Assembly: GCA_002633005.1 (NCBI GenBank)
Contig: NMRA01000135.1
Span: 654,183-718,182, forward strand
DNA length: 64,000 nucleotides
DNA from: Phoronis australis
Taxonomy: Eukaryota > Phoronida > Phoronidae
Reading direction: 5' to 3'
Shown here: positions 11,901 through 23,887 of the stretch, piece by piece
Position numbering within the stretch: position 1 is the first letter of the stretch
How the letters are laid out: each line of letters opens with the position of its first letter
Program-made: the position numbers and the translations under genes
Notes under the pieces: generated by a model
The model's input: the letters and a program-made list of their open reading frames with translations, nothing else
Databases searched by the model: none
Told to the model about the DNA's origin: nothing

Positions 11901-14900
11901 ATTACTTACAACCCTCGGAAAGATAGCTCAAGATGATATGAGACAGCTTTTAGCAAGGGATTTTCCAACCTTTAAAATGTGGCAGTAGTGTGTCACGGAG
12001 TGAGTCAGTGTACAGTACCTATATGACATCAGTTACATATGCGACAGTATCCCATAGCTGGTGAGTTACCCATTCAGTCAAGACCAATGCAGAGCTAGCG
12101 GAAGCTATGCCCATGTCTGTTGTGTTGGCAAGAGTGCCTAAACTTTTTAAGTAAATGGTTGCAGTTCCAATCATCACGCATCATATGTACTCCCCAAGCT
12201 ATTCAGCAACTTGTGACTACAACTGATTTAAATCATCAACCAAATTTCTAAAGGCCGCCAACACCTTTAAATCCATCGAGCTTCTAAGTCATTCCAGTTA
12301 CTTACTGTTTTCCAGACGATGATGGACTTTACTTTGCACAAAAGCTAGAGGGTAATGCAAGAAATCACATGCACTGTTTTCCATTTAAATTGCTACGGGC
12401 AAGGGGAATGTCATCGATTGACTCACAGATTTTGCATTCTCCCCAGGTAGTCGTTAGCTAGCACAAGGTTACAATCAGGACTACCTGGACAGTGTGAAAT
12501 TTCCAAGTCTATGTGAAGTTAATACACAAGTGTTCGCAACTGTATTTTGACGTTAGTCTTCATACAGGTAGCTGGCTGTCTAATAGTAACATAAGACAGG
12601 TCCTGGTGATGTAGCCAATACATCAACTTTAAGGTCCATCAAAAATTTTTTCACAAATTATGAGCAATGGATATCAATCAGAAGAAATTCCGAGTGCGTG
12701 GACAAAATGCTTATTGAGTGTGCTTATACTAACAAAATCAAATTCCCTTAATAACTACTTATGGAAACATGACTAGTCTTCCCTGGTTCTTTTCCGCTCC
12801 TTGTTACCTCTTTGTATCCACACATTTGAATCATGTCGTTTGCCATTATATGCTCACAGATTTTGAACTAATGGCATCATACCATAATTAGTAGTGATTC
12901 GAATGGCAGTCAATGAGCCAAGTTAACGTTTACGAGTTCACCGCTGGGTGAAAAATGCATACGTCAGAGTGACATGAGGGCAGTAAAATTTCTAATCTTT
13001 GAAAGGAATAATTATTTAAACTGCTTGATTTTCTTGCAATTATAATTGCCGTATCATCTGTGCAGATACATTCCTTCACACGATCATAATTTCAAAGTGT
13101 GCAGTGTGCAAGTTAATATTTGATACATGTAGTAAGAATGTGATATAACATACCTAACACTAAAATCTACTCTTTCAATGTATGGACTTCTAACCCTGTT
13201 TTGGTTTCAGGGTGGTTTACTTCACAGACGATGTAATTGCTAAAACAAAGTAAGACCATCCAATACGTTAATAAGGTACACATAGTGTACCTAAATATCA
13301 GATAGGTAGAACTATTGGACGTTTTACGAAAATTTACAGGAAGTAAAATCTGAGAAATGAAATGACGTCTGTTCTGTTGCAATAAGTACAACATCCGGCA
13401 CCATCTCGTTTTTTTATAGTGTTGCTTCGTTTTGATTTCAACAAGAAAGGGAACAATTTAGATCCATAATGGAATTTGATGTTGTTGTTATTATACTACC
13501 ACACTCAACAAGAATTTTACGTCCATACTGGGATTTCTTCTGATTCAGTGCTGCCTCAGTATCAAAGTCAAGCAATGATTCCCCTTCAAAGTTCGTGTCG
13601 GCTTTCAAACTTTAAATTAGTAACAGTTTTCCTAGAATCATTACCTTTGATTCACAACTATTTTGTGAAATCAGTGCACTTGCCACCACAGCAGTTAGCA
13701 CACATCAAACATACACTTAAATTACTACAGGAAGTAAATAGATGGAACTTGGAATTATTTGGCAAAAATTGGGCGAGACCAGTGTTAGCGAACATCTGCG
13801 TTCTATGTTCATTCATTGATGGAAGGAACTGAGTTAGAGAATGAATGTACATATACAGGCAGAAATTGGGGAAAATTGGAGAGGTACGTGTAAGATTATG
13901 AAACTGGGGCACGGACGGTACGCTCATATTTTGTTTGGTGACCTCAGATTTTCAGTTCTGGTAATGTGGGACTTCTGCCAGATCGCTAAACAGTGTTCTC
14001 CACAATACCAATTCCAAAATCCACGCAAAGTTCAATATCAGTAGTCAACACTGTCTTTTCTCTAGTCTATAGCCTTAACATCTTGACTGCAGGTATTTAT
14101 ATATGTTTCAAAAACGTACAGTGAACTGGTCAGGTGTGACCTACACTATGTAGGGCCTACACGCGAAAACAGCGAATGATACTCGAAGTGCCCATTCAGC
14201 TAACGACCGTCTCACAAATAAAAAATTGTTAAAAGCCCGTGGCCAGGAAGTGCGCGCTACATACCTGTCATTTGTCATCGCAGACATTACTCTGCGGGAA
14301 CTATCTATGAAACTATGGGTAGCATATCGGCAAAAAATAAATATAGGCACTAATTTCAGAAAGTTTTCTAATGCCGTAAAAACTATTGCGTTACTTTTAA
14401 AAGGGATTGCTTTATTAATCACTTGTTCTGTATTCATAATTGGTGTTTTTAAAGTATAATACCTGATGAAATGCCCCAATGATAGTGGACACCTCCGCCC
14501 CCGAATCTCCCGGAAAATAACTCAGACTGTCACACATCCAGTCACCCGGCGACTTAGGCCCTACCGAGACAATTCTCGCACATATTAACAGTAGATGTAA
14601 TCAGCAAGAGCTCAATAAAACGCGTTCTCGTGATACTGCTTCTGTTATTTCTTTAGTTACAATGCACACCTAAATCGTTCAGTTAGGCCTACTTTGCGTT
14701 TACTCCGGCAAATGAACACTGATTGGATGAGTCGACACTAACGCGCTCACTCACTCACACACGCAAACGATCTTCAAAACAAAGGTCACGTGACTACGAC
14801 ATGTGTGTTCTTTCAGAGACTTTTTCATGTTGCTGGGTACGATCTTGTGCAGATTTGAACCTATATTCTTCTTAATACCGACTCCATAGGAACTTAAAAC

Positions 14901-15936
14901 CTTAGAAACGCTATATGGAAACTTAAGTGAGGATTTCAGGTAATTTATTGAGTCGAAAATATATCTTTATTCAAGCTGCCCTGTTGACGATTGTGAGGCA
15001 GCGGAGCATCAGCAAGTTTTCACCCAGGGGTTTCATTGTAAAGTGATCGTAATTTAACAAAGAAATTTGATAGCAATGCGCCACCATTTTGTAGAAAGTC
15101 TGTTATAGGCTACAGATACATCATTTAGCTTAAATATGATGAATCATAGCTTCCGATTTCACTTGTTTTGGAGACCGGGTTTCAACAGCCTTGGGTTACA
15201 ATATCCTAAGCGCCTCTTACCCCGAAACGAAAGTTACCAAAGTTTTAAACCTGGCGCGGCAATTTTCAAACTTGACACGCTTTCCCCAAACTCTACACGG
15301 CAAAATCCAAACTCATTACTGCGTCGAGTCAAAACAGGTCGTGGAGAACACTGCTAAATCACAAATGTGACTTGGTGTTAAGCTACGCAATGAGCACCGT
15401 GATCTATGTCAATTTCTGTGGTGAATCTTCTGTGAGAGTAGTAATATGAAGTCCTCTCTTAATCACTCACCTAAGCCTAAGGGCAAATGCTCTTTGGTCG
15501 ACAGGTTAAGACGCCTGGCAAAGAGATATACAGCCTTACAGGGTTCGAAACTTGGACTAGGTGATTTTTCACTACATCACACTTTCATAGACCCTGGGGA
15601 ATTTTTTGATGGACCTTCAGCTCTATTTGAGGTGACTGATTGGATACCCGGCCGTGGCCAATACTCAGCTGTCAACTCTGTTTAAATGAAGTCAGGCTGG
15701 TTTACCGACCTACCCGTCCCCGGCCGGCGATGGTGCTGGATCAGTGAATGGTCTACAATTAGCTAGTTAATCGACGGATACCTTAGATATTGATGCCCAA
15801 ATACGCTTTCAAATCAAAACATTCGTGTAAGTTTACATACCCCTGTGCTGTGTTCAGAAGAAAGCCAGTCAGGGACGAGATTACTGTTCATGTTTTGGCT
15901 AAATGACAAAGCAGAGTTGCTCGCCAACGACGCCAT
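8919..15936 (-). CDS. PSMB6: Proteasome subunit beta type-6 (beta1, caspase-like activity), six exons
   Basis: Exons 15936-15841, 11868-11801, 11442-11311, 10937-10808, 10312-10168 and 9046-8919 total 699 nt, 232 residues (human about 239), with GT-AG sites throughout. It is the beta1 catalytic subunit of the 20S core. The propeptide ends HSTG|T exactly at the exon 1/2 join, so Thr33 becomes the mature catalytic Thr1. Asp17 (GADSRTTTG) and Lys33 (VTDKLTPI) are present. Arg45 in [11 protein letters not shown] marks the constitutive, post-acidic-cleaving beta1 rather than the immunoproteasome form. [13 protein letters not shown] and the end [14 protein letters not shown] are typical of the family. 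The start lies in CAAGATGGCG, a YY1-like element. Intron 1 (about 4 kb) and introns 3-5 carry repeats. Confidence 0.96.
9271..9505. repeat. Diverged tandem duplication, unit about 118 bp, in PSMB6 intron 5
   Basis: GAGCCCCCAAAACATACAAAATT with its following TGACACCTTGCCACTACTCT..TTTTATTTGT recurs as GCCCAAAAACGTACAAAATT and GGCACTTTGCTGCTACTCT..TTTTATTTGT about 118 bases later. The copies are old. Confidence 0.55.
11106..11225. repeat. 27-bp tandem repeat, four copies plus a partial, in PSMB6 intron 3
   Basis: Units begin at 11106, 11133, 11160, 11187 and (partial) 11214, each close to AAAGTCTGATTGGTCAGTCT plus GACCTGT. Because 27 is a multiple of three the array stays open for translation on the minus strand, but it lies beyond the exon 3 donor and is intronic. 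Each unit has an ATTGG (CCAAT-box) core. Confidence 0.9.
11554..11715. mobile_element. hAT-like MITE (CAGTGGCGGATT ends)
   Basis: Begins CAGTGGCGGATTTAAGG and ends CCTGGATCCGCCCGTG, imperfect terminal inverted repeats of the common CAGTGGCGGAT type. Both sides carry CTTCC, a 5-base target duplication. The interior is C/G-tract rich and non-coding. It is related to 17215-17325 and 27906-28061. Confidence 0.75.
13600..13880 (+). repeat. Dispersed repeat R2 in PSMB6 intron 1
   Basis: Diverged similarity to 41330-41860: TAACAGTTTT, AAATCAGTGCA, ACAGGAAGTAAATAGA and TTTGGCAAAAATTGGGCGAG appear in the same order. The 41 kb copy is interrupted by a tRNA-derived SINE; this one is not. Confidence 0.5.
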
Positions 15937-15944
15937 CTTGAATG
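15927..15944 (-). promoter_or_regulatory. YY1-like element over the PSMB6 start codon
   Basis: The minus strand reads CATTCAAGATGGCGTCG across the ATG. AAGATGGCG is the YY1 core often found at the start of TATA-less housekeeping genes. Function is inferred. Confidence 0.4.
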
Positions 15945-16804
15945 ATGTCTTCTGATGCGCCCTCGTTTGGCAATAACATCCTCCTTAGTAGCGCCCTCAT
16001 GTGACCTCTGGCTGAACCAAGGCTACCATCCGCCGCAGACTTGGCCCGTCACACTCACTCAAATTGTTTCACATACGTTTCTGTAACCATTTTAATAGTG
16101 TTTTGAGCGATAATCAAAACTTTAAAACATTTGGGAACATCAAAAATGACTTTCATGAAAAGTATTTTGAGTGTATGACGATATGTTCGAAACAGCCAGA
16201 CCCCAATCTAAATCAAGTCATAAAAATGTTTGGCTTTTCAGTTCATTTTCGTTTTACGCAACTTTACTATTCAGCATTTTATAAACAGAAATGGCGCCAA
16301 CTCTCCTAACTTCAACGGTCGTTAAATAACTCCAAAACAATTTCATATGAAAAATCCTTGCTTTCGCGATTGTTCCCTTAGGCACTCTCGATTACAAACA
16401 TTTTTGAAATTTAATTGTAACTAACATGTTGCAAAGAAATAAGCAAAACCCCGCAACGGGCATATCGAAAACAGGACCGGAAATAAACGTGATCGAAGTT
16501 GAAAGGTCAATCCGTAGCGTACGTTGATGGGCTAAGTTACGCTATTTTTCCAATAATACCAACGTTTTTCTGCAGTAATAAATAGTGATTGAAGAAGACA
16601 TGTCCTGTTATGTTAATGTCAGTATTAAAATCTGATTTTTGTCATTTCATTGTCAAAAAACAGCCTCCGATTATTAATTCTTGGAACGCCGGCCCGGAGC
16701 GAGCCTCAATCGGAAAGACGCCGGGCTACACTGACGGTGAGAATTTATAGAATCGCAGTTTACAAGCTAAATGAAATTTCCATACACATCGCTTATCGCT
16801 CCAC

Positions 16805-16925
16805 TGCAGGACAAAAATTTAACACGACAGGACTGAAAAGTTATTACGCCAGGAAACAAAGAAATTTTTACGTGTCAGAAAAATTTCACACGTCAGGAAA
16901 TTTTCACGTTAGGACAAATTCATAC
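16805..16925 (+). repeat. Degenerate array of 18-26 bp AAATTTTCACGTCAGG units
   Basis: At least five units resemble AAATTTTCAC(A)CGTCAGGA: AAATTTAACACGACAGGA, AAGTTATTACGCCAGGA, AAATTTTTACGTGTCAGA, AAATTTCACACGTCAGGA and AAATTTTCACGTTAGGA. Unit length varies. Confidence 0.6.
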
Positions 16926-17214
16926 AGTGACTAGCGGTTGCATGTCCCAAAGGATTATCGTTGCCGTAACCTGCCAATCATCGGAAAGCAAAACAGATAA
17001 TATGGAGTGCATCGGGAAAAGGTTTTTTTAAAACCAACACTTTTTAAAAAAATAAACAAATCGTTGTTGAACCACAAGATAAAACCACGAAAGACATCGG
17101 AGGGAAATTAAAAAAAAATGTCAAGTTTGTGAAAACTAACCGACTAGCCGGATAAAGCTCCTATAATACGTCAGGGTCCCACGGCTTATTGTTAAGAGTT
17201 AGGATTCCATGTGG

Positions 17215-17325
17215 CAGTTCGGGGGTACGAATGTCTGACGGGCAAAATCCTGGCTATTACTCTGCTCTGCCACCCCCCCCCCNCCCCCGGAGTGACTCAA
17301 AATCCTGGATACGCCCCAGCGCTGA
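17215..17325. mobile_element. Truncated hAT-like MITE
   Basis: Carries the internal block GGTACGAATGTCTGACGGGC followed by AAAATCCTGGCTA, then a C tract and AAAATCCTGGATACGCC, as in 11554-11715. The left terminal repeat is lost. Confidence 0.6.
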
Positions 17326-18573
17326 ACAAAGTGCAGCAGTAGTCATTGACAACATGTAAACGAGAAAACAAAAAGTTCTGCAAATAGGTGACCTGTGCAT
17401 TAATGACGTAGCTCGGGGGGGTTATAGAACCCGCATCATGCAGAGGTATTCACACAATGACGTCACGATACTTACTAGATATTGTTGAATGGTTTACGGC
17501 GGATCATTTTCGACTCAAAACTCGTTCTTAACAACATTTGAGAATTTTCAACCTACTCTATATATTCACATCGTCTACTGGTACATGTATGTTGTGTTTC
17601 CCAGCAATAAAAGAGATCACAAGGAATTAACGTGTAAGTTCCACTAATTGATCACGGAGCTGCACGTACTAGTAGATATATGGCTATTAGGCCTTTAACT
17701 ATCGAGTCACATGGTATTTCTTACCGTGACAGGATTCTCTTTCCGATACCCACAAGAACATCGATACCGTCAGTGACTCAAAAAAAACGCTCGAGAGTTT
17801 CTTGTGGTTGGCTTAAAACCCTAAAATTGTAAACGCAAATCACTGAAGACAGCAGCCACATGGCCCCGTTCACCACGGCCTAGTTGGCTTTCCTCGGGGG
17901 CGAAACGTACTCAACATCACTTTGGAGCATTGTTGCTGTAATGCGTCATATCGTGTGACGTAAATATATTCCAAATAATGCTGCTTGTATCTTAGGAATC
18001 TCATGTTTTCAGGTTATTATCACGGTCCTGACTTGAACAATTCGGTTTTGAGTCAGTGTCTTTTTGGTCCTGCAGAGTTTTTAATTCTTGAATAGAAAAT
18101 GTGTGTTCCGGGATTTTGTGGCTTTTCGTGCAATGGCAGGTAGGCGTGATGTATCCTAATCCATTTTTGTTGCGATGATGGCAAAGTCCAACGATCAGTT
18201 AATTGTGTATTCTTATCATTGTATCATGTGATCGTCTAATTCGTCTAACGTATTGCAATGCTTAAGTGAACCTTTTGGGATACATGTATAAGTTTAAGGG
18301 TTCTCCCCCGTGGATTTCCGCCAATTTAGAGGTACATTAACTGAGAGAAAAGAGAGTTTTTTCGGAGATCAGCTTCGGCGCAAAATTTAACTTCAGTGCA
18401 ACCCCCATTCCGCTCTCACTGTTAGTAATTTTCAGAGTTGAATTAACACACCTTCATTGCCCATGGTTCACTACACACTCAGCAACAGAAAGGCCTATAA
18501 TCCCCTGTAACTCGTGACTGTGTATATGTACCATTACTTGTTTGGCCTAGCAAGGTGGCCACTGATTTTGCTT

Positions 18574-18604
18574 CTGAGGATGGTGTTTTAATAAACGCCG
18601 AAAC
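18574..18604 (+). ncRNA. Hammerhead-like ribozyme core motif (tentative)
   Basis: CTGAGGA (fits CUGANGA), then GGTGTTT TAAT AAACGCC able to form a 7-bp stem II with one G-U pair, then GAAAC. A T between CTGAGGA and the stem is unpaired, and no convincing stem I, stem III or cleavage site was found. A related CTGGGGATGAC..GTATCGAAACG lies at 24803. It may be a decayed retroelement ribozyme or chance. Confidence 0.2.
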
Positions 18605-19654
18605 ACTATGTCAAACCGGTTTAAAGCTATCGTTGTTTTTATCAACAGAGTATTAAGTGGTGGCGGGCCTGGATATCAGCTACCGTCTGCTAGACAATGT
18701 CTCCACCGACCTGGCGATTTGTAATAACTATACACAAACACAACGCATCCTGTTGTTTTATAGTTCTGGTCAAAGCTCATCTAACTATAACACCAAACAT
18801 CTGAGCTGTTCGGCTGTCGATATTTTCAAGTGGCTATTGGCTGAATATCCGGCCCAGTAAATTAACATACTGGCAATGATGACTCACTTCAACGCACGGT
18901 TGAATGATAACCAAAAGTGCAGATCGCAAAACAAATGTCTGGGCAGTTATTTCCGTATTCCAACATCAGTGTCGAAATTTGAAACGTAACCAAAACTGCG
19001 TCGCATGATTCGAGTACAAATTTAGGCTTAGGCTTACTGCCGGGAAGCGTGGTACGTCATTGTCCATTTTCAAGTCGAGATTCGGGAACAGGGATGAATC
19101 CCCGGGCGCAGGTTGACTGAAAAACACGTCCACGTGCAAAATGCATCAAGCTTATCACTCACGTCACTATAAATTACAGCTTTGGTAAAACACCTGAACG
19201 CTCATGAAAATCAGAAGATGGTGTTTTTCTGATTCAAGGAAAATCCCAAGGCCAGTGTCATGCCACGGTTGTTCTGTGCACTCTAGCACTGAAGAACAAA
19301 TAATTTTACGCACGAAATGATTTCTACCGTCTGACCTGGTACTGAAATGCCTTCTCGTTGTTTAAGTGATAAGTTGTCAGTGAACATTACGGGAACAAAA
19401 TTCAGAAGGGATCTGGAAAATTTCTTACAAGTTTTTGACACAAGCACAAAATTCGGTTTGGAAGGAGTCGGAGATCGGGGCCAGTAAGTACAGCTCCAGC
19501 GGCCGTAGACTTCAGACCGGGAATAACCTGCATGGGACCTGCTTCTCGATCCATAAACATTGTTGGGTTTTGTAGTCAGAAATATAGTCCAAAATTGCTT
19601 TTGACTTCTGCGCTTCTCGAAACGTTTTGGGTCTCTGTCTAGTCAAACAGACTA

Positions 19655-19830
19655 CAGTGGCAGATCTACGTTTTCAGTAGAGGGGAGGGGGTTAGGATTC
19701 GAGCTAATCCGAGGCGCTTAGCGCCGAGCGGAAGGAAGGTCGGGAGGGGGTTTTCCACCTCCCGTGTAAGATTTTTGTGGTTTTTAGTAACTGATCCTGT
19801 CCCANCCCCCCCCCTGTAGATCTGCCTCTG
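19655..19830. mobile_element. hAT-like MITE (CAGTGGCAGATCTAC ends)
   Basis: Left end CAGTGGCAGATCTACG, right end CTGTAGATCTGCCTCTG, flanked on both sides by GACTA, a 5-base target duplication. The interior has GGCGCTTAGCGCC and G-rich and C-rich tracts and no coding capacity. Confidence 0.75.
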
Positions 19831-22120
19831 GACTACGTATTTGTTTCTTTACACGACTTCAAGTTGTAGACCGTAGATTTCCCGACTTTCAGTCAACCTT
19901 ATTCTTGGTACGTGAAACACGCTGGGCCATCCGTAGACTAATTCGTACGCAAAGTTTTAATTTTATTGTTGCTAACAGTGTTTTGTTTCACAAGTAATTT
20001 TTTATATCTAGGATGATGAATGCAGTTTCCAGCATCTGCAGTAGCTAATTATAGAAGTTGTCGTAGCTAGCCGTTACAATAGGCTAAACTTGGCCGCGTC
20101 AAATAACAGATGTCACGAAATCTCCAGAAGTGCTAACACGGATGTGATTTCGCCATTGAAAATTTTACTCTTTTTAGAACATCAGAGTTATCCAAGATAT
20201 ATTACAGTCGATTTCATCATCAGCACTAGAACTATAAATAAAGATTTCGCAATACACATGTGAGATGAATACAGCCGGCTGGTATCCGTTACCCGCAAGC
20301 AATTTCTTTTATAATTCAGGTCAATTAAACACGCACACTTCACTGCCCCTAGTCGAGAACGGCCGCCACGGACCCTTTTGTCAGGCTTTCCGGACACAAT
20401 GTGACCCTCCACGAGGCTCCCAAGACACGACACAGCGGAGTCAGCTCTGGTCAAGCAGTATTCCCAAGTTGTACGGCGGGCCTATCGTAGGCTTATCGGA
20501 ATTAGGTGGACATGTCCGGCGCTTGACGAAAAATAATTTGATAGTTTTCGGTTACTGTTGTATTATGATTTCACTTTGAAGAAAATAAAGGAAACGCACG
20601 AGGAATGCATTAAAGCCCTAAACATGTCAAAATTGCTATTCATCACGTGGTGCACCAATTAATTAGATAAAGCCGTGGAGATCGAAAACTTCGAATTCGC
20701 ACAAATCAACAATGCGCGGCTGTGAATGTCTTTCCTTTGACAAAAGATATGTCTACCTGTGCAAGATCGAGATACCAGCCAATGCTTTAAGTGAACCCAG
20801 TATGCAAAACTGTGAATAGAAACAAGTATATTAAAACGCATTATTTAGAGTACAGGCGTATGAGCCTGTCAGTGCAGTAAATGCGTCCATAGTACGGTGC
20901 AAAGTGCGACAAGAACAATCACTGATACTTCGTTTATCATCAAACGTTGCTTTATCTATATTCTGAGAAATCAATTCATTTGAAACGTGTTTGCTTGCCG
21001 GTATGAGAGACAATTTACGCCCGTAAAAATAGAATTATAACTTGCTCGATATCATAGATCAATATTACCAGCCAGCAACGCTGGAGTGTTCACAAACGGA
21101 ACACTGTTTACATGAAACGGAAAATGGGTCACTCAGAAATTTGCACAACAATGAGGAAACTAGCTGTCCATTGCACCACATTCCATTGAAATTTCACCGC
21201 ATTTTAGTGAAGCTAGCCTATACACATATCTATTATATTGTTTTGACAATATGCCTTTACGTTACAGAGGGGAATTCCCGGCAAACAATGCAGAAGACGG
21301 AGTTTTCATCAATAATATAAAAATGACGAAAATTAGAATTTATGATTTATGTTTGCATCAATGGCAGTCAAGGTCGTTTCCGGGATTTTACGTCGTGAAT
21401 GTGTCTTGGTACCTCAGTGTAACGCGTTATTTCCGTGTTTACAGTCAGCCCTGAGATGAATTTGTTCTAGGAAAATTACAAAAAATGTGACCGTAGTACA
21501 ATACAATTAACTTTGAAACCAGAAATTACCCGAAGTAGCCTACCACTTACGGCTATCATGACAATCGTCAAAAAGTGACATGTATTGTTATCGTATTTCG
21601 AGAAGTTTTGATATCAGACAAAACTCAATTTTTTATTTTTGTTGGCATCAAAATCCATGGGATTGTGAAGGAAGAATTCTCGTTGCTTATCTGTGACTAG
21701 GCTGTGATCAAATTTGCTAACTGAGGATCAGGCAAACTAAACAAATAACCCCGGCAGATAAGGGTCAAACACTTTTTCACTCATGGACTCAAATGGGCCT
21801 TACGTGTTATATCGGACACACAGTAAAATTTATTTCTCATAAAATTACCGCAGCCGCAGTGATTAATTTTATGCTGCAGCTGCTTTTGTATGCTTGCATA
21901 GTTGCGCTGAGCTATTGCATGATCTACTGACTGATCCCATTGTTAGAAATGGAAATTCCACGAGGCGACACGTAGTTGAAAGTGACGACACCGGGTGTAA
22001 TAAAGATTGTAAAGTATGCCGATTCACGGGCCTACCACGGGCATCTGTGCGGAGCCAAGGAAATTTCATAAGCGTTGCAGCTGTTGGTGTTGACTGATCT
22101 ACAACATCACTGCAAAAATG

Positions 22121-22126
22121 TTTATT
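22121..22126 (-). promoter_or_regulatory. Polyadenylation signal of tandem gene copy 1
   Basis: AATAAA on the minus strand about 720 bases after the copy 1 stop. The surrounding AT-rich 3' UTR resembles that of copy 2 near 27677. Confidence 0.45.
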
Positions 22127-22843
22127 TTGTTCTAAAAACTAACGATATGTTAACAAGCATAAACTAAAAACAACAACATCAGAAAGTCAATCGTGTGATA
22201 TCAAAATAATGATAACAGTCGTTAAAACAAATGAAATCACGTTCGAATCACCGTACTGTCAAATTAAGCATTTTAAGACACACTATCCATTCAAATCTTA
22301 GTACTGAACACAAGATACTTCAAAAAATGAAAAATGTCCGATAGTGTGGGACTGAGATGACTGCATGTCCTGACTCGGCAATCAACCGTGTTTAGAGTTT
22401 TGATTGCCGAGATTATGACGAGGATTGTCTCCCAGTCACGATTCTGTATTGAATATCAAAGCACATTCAGCAAGGTAGTAAACGCGTCAATGATAAAAGC
22501 TGGAAACCGCAATGCCAGGCCGACTGGATTGACGTGAACTAGAGGGGTCAACAAGCACACAAAAAGATACACGAAAAACGCAATAGCCTCAGGAGTCCAG
22601 GATATGACACACATGAACACAGCCGGCAATGCAACGACAGGTTCTGCAGTGATATTGCTGTCAAACGGAACACTCTGTTGAGACGGCAGTCATATCGCGT
22701 CCACTTTGACTACCCAGTGAGTATCACGGTGATTGGACAATGAAAGCAGGCGGAAGCGATTATCCGCACCAGCACGATTCTAACAGCGAATTGTTGAACA
22801 CAGAGCGCTGGTAGTGGTAGTAGTGGTGTGTTTGGTTGCCAGA

Positions 22844-23887
22844 TCAGTCAATCACGTGATCAACAGCCAATTTGCCAACGCCGACAACGGTGCCAACTAC
22901 TAGTGCTACAGGAAACAGTACAACGATCCCCGCTGTGATGACGATTTTCCACCCTTTACCTACAAATACCGCGAATTCATTAGTAATGCGAGCACTTGAA
23001 ATTTTTGACAGTGCATTCCTCAGTGTTCGCAAACCCCCGTCATGACCGTGTCAAACACGTTATCACTAAACATATAAATCGATCCTTTGAAAATTGAAAG
23101 TGAAAGATGTAAAAGACCGTTTTTGTAAAGCATGTTCTAAAAGAGTAGTTGAAGATGAAATTAATTTTTTACTTGGATTTCCTGCCTACGCTTATTTGAT
23201 AACAAAATACGATATACGCCCAAGGCTTCTAGTAGATCAGTAAAGTTTTGCAAATGAATTAGGTCTGACCATAACCGTTGGAAATTAGCCTGTTATTTAT
23301 CTTTGCGAGAAGAGAAAGGATTCAACTTAAAATCGTGAAAATTGTCTCTGATACTGTTACAGCCTCTTAACGCATACGGGACATTCATGCTATTGTTATG
23401 CTAAACATCCCTATAATGATTCAGTAGTCTACGCGACTTGGTCCTTCACTAGTAGACACGTATTAGCCTACGACCTTGTCATGTTTACACCTGTGGCAAC
23501 AACTTTATTTAGTCACAACTTCTTTCTGAGATAAAGAAAAAACGTAACTAGTATTTTTAGTGAACCAGAAAGTCGTCCAAAGTGAGTTCACCTTCCATAA
23601 ACGCTAAGTTGCTATCAAAATAAGTGCTGCTACTTGTACAATGACCAGTCATGAGATACATGAAACACTTACCAAATCTGCATCTATTGTCAGGTGTTAT
23701 CTCGAAATGCCATGTGGACTTTTTAGTCTTTTCTGCCTTTTGACTGTCACTGAAGCAGTTGCCTCTATCCCAACATTCTTCTTGGTCGGAAGGTGGTATC
23801 GGTATGTTACCTGAGTTTGCGAGGCGCTCCGATTCTTCATACGTTGGCGGTGGCTGGTCAAAGTGACGGTTGAGGTCGAAACCCAAT
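22844..23887 (-). CDS. Unrecognised small PPxY-motif, C-terminal membrane-segment protein, copy 1 (5' exon missing)
   Basis: Two exons: 23887-23673 (acceptor TTGCAG, donor GTAAGTG) and 22959-22844 ending TGA, joined in phase 1. The visible part is about 109 residues. It begins LGFDLNRHF, has PPPTYEESE (a PPxY motif that could bind WW domains of NEDD4-type ligases), then EECWDRGN, KKSTWHFEI and RFGKGWK. It ends in a hydrophobic stretch of about 20 residues and the tail GKLAVDHVID. This suggests a cytoplasmic domain with a tail anchor or a late membrane span. The first exon, entering in phase 2, must lie upstream between 23.9 and about 27.6 kb and was not found, so start, signal peptide and topology are unknown. 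Copy 2 is 6 kb upstream in the same orientation. I know no named family with this layout. Confidence 0.72.

Larger units (their letters stand above)
15937..22110. other. Gene-free interval between the PSMB6 promoter and the tandem PPxY genes
   Basis: No exon with conserved protein content was found. Short ORFs occur (for example 15446-15685 in PSMB6 intron 1 and 20265-20579) but have no recognisable domain or splice context. The interval contains a degenerate short-unit array (16805-16925), a MITE fragment (17215-17325), a complete MITE (19655-19830) and a hammerhead-like motif (18574-18604). Single N bases at 17283 and 19805 fall in C tracts. Confidence 0.5.

Noticed and set aside
13476-13832. 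118-codon plus-strand open frame in PSMB6 intron 1
   Set aside because: It overlaps the dispersed repeat R2 and has low-complexity content; coding is not supported.
14141-14479. 112-codon minus-strand open frame between PSMB6 exons 1 and 2
   Set aside because: PSMB6 exons 1 and 2 join directly with a catalytic threonine at the junction, leaving no room for an extra exon; the frame has no known motif.
15446-15685. 79-codon plus-strand frame in PSMB6 intron 1
   Set aside because: Looks protein-like by eye but has no recognisable domain, no partner exons and no polyadenylation context.
20188-20579. Overlapping open frames on both strands
   Set aside because: Neither shows a conserved motif, and opposite-strand frames here are expected by chance.
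22844-23032. Reading the copy 1 last exon as an independent 62-codon gene
   Set aside because: Its first 24 codons are intron sequence; a strong acceptor at 22960 and the phase match to 23673 show it is a terminal exon.
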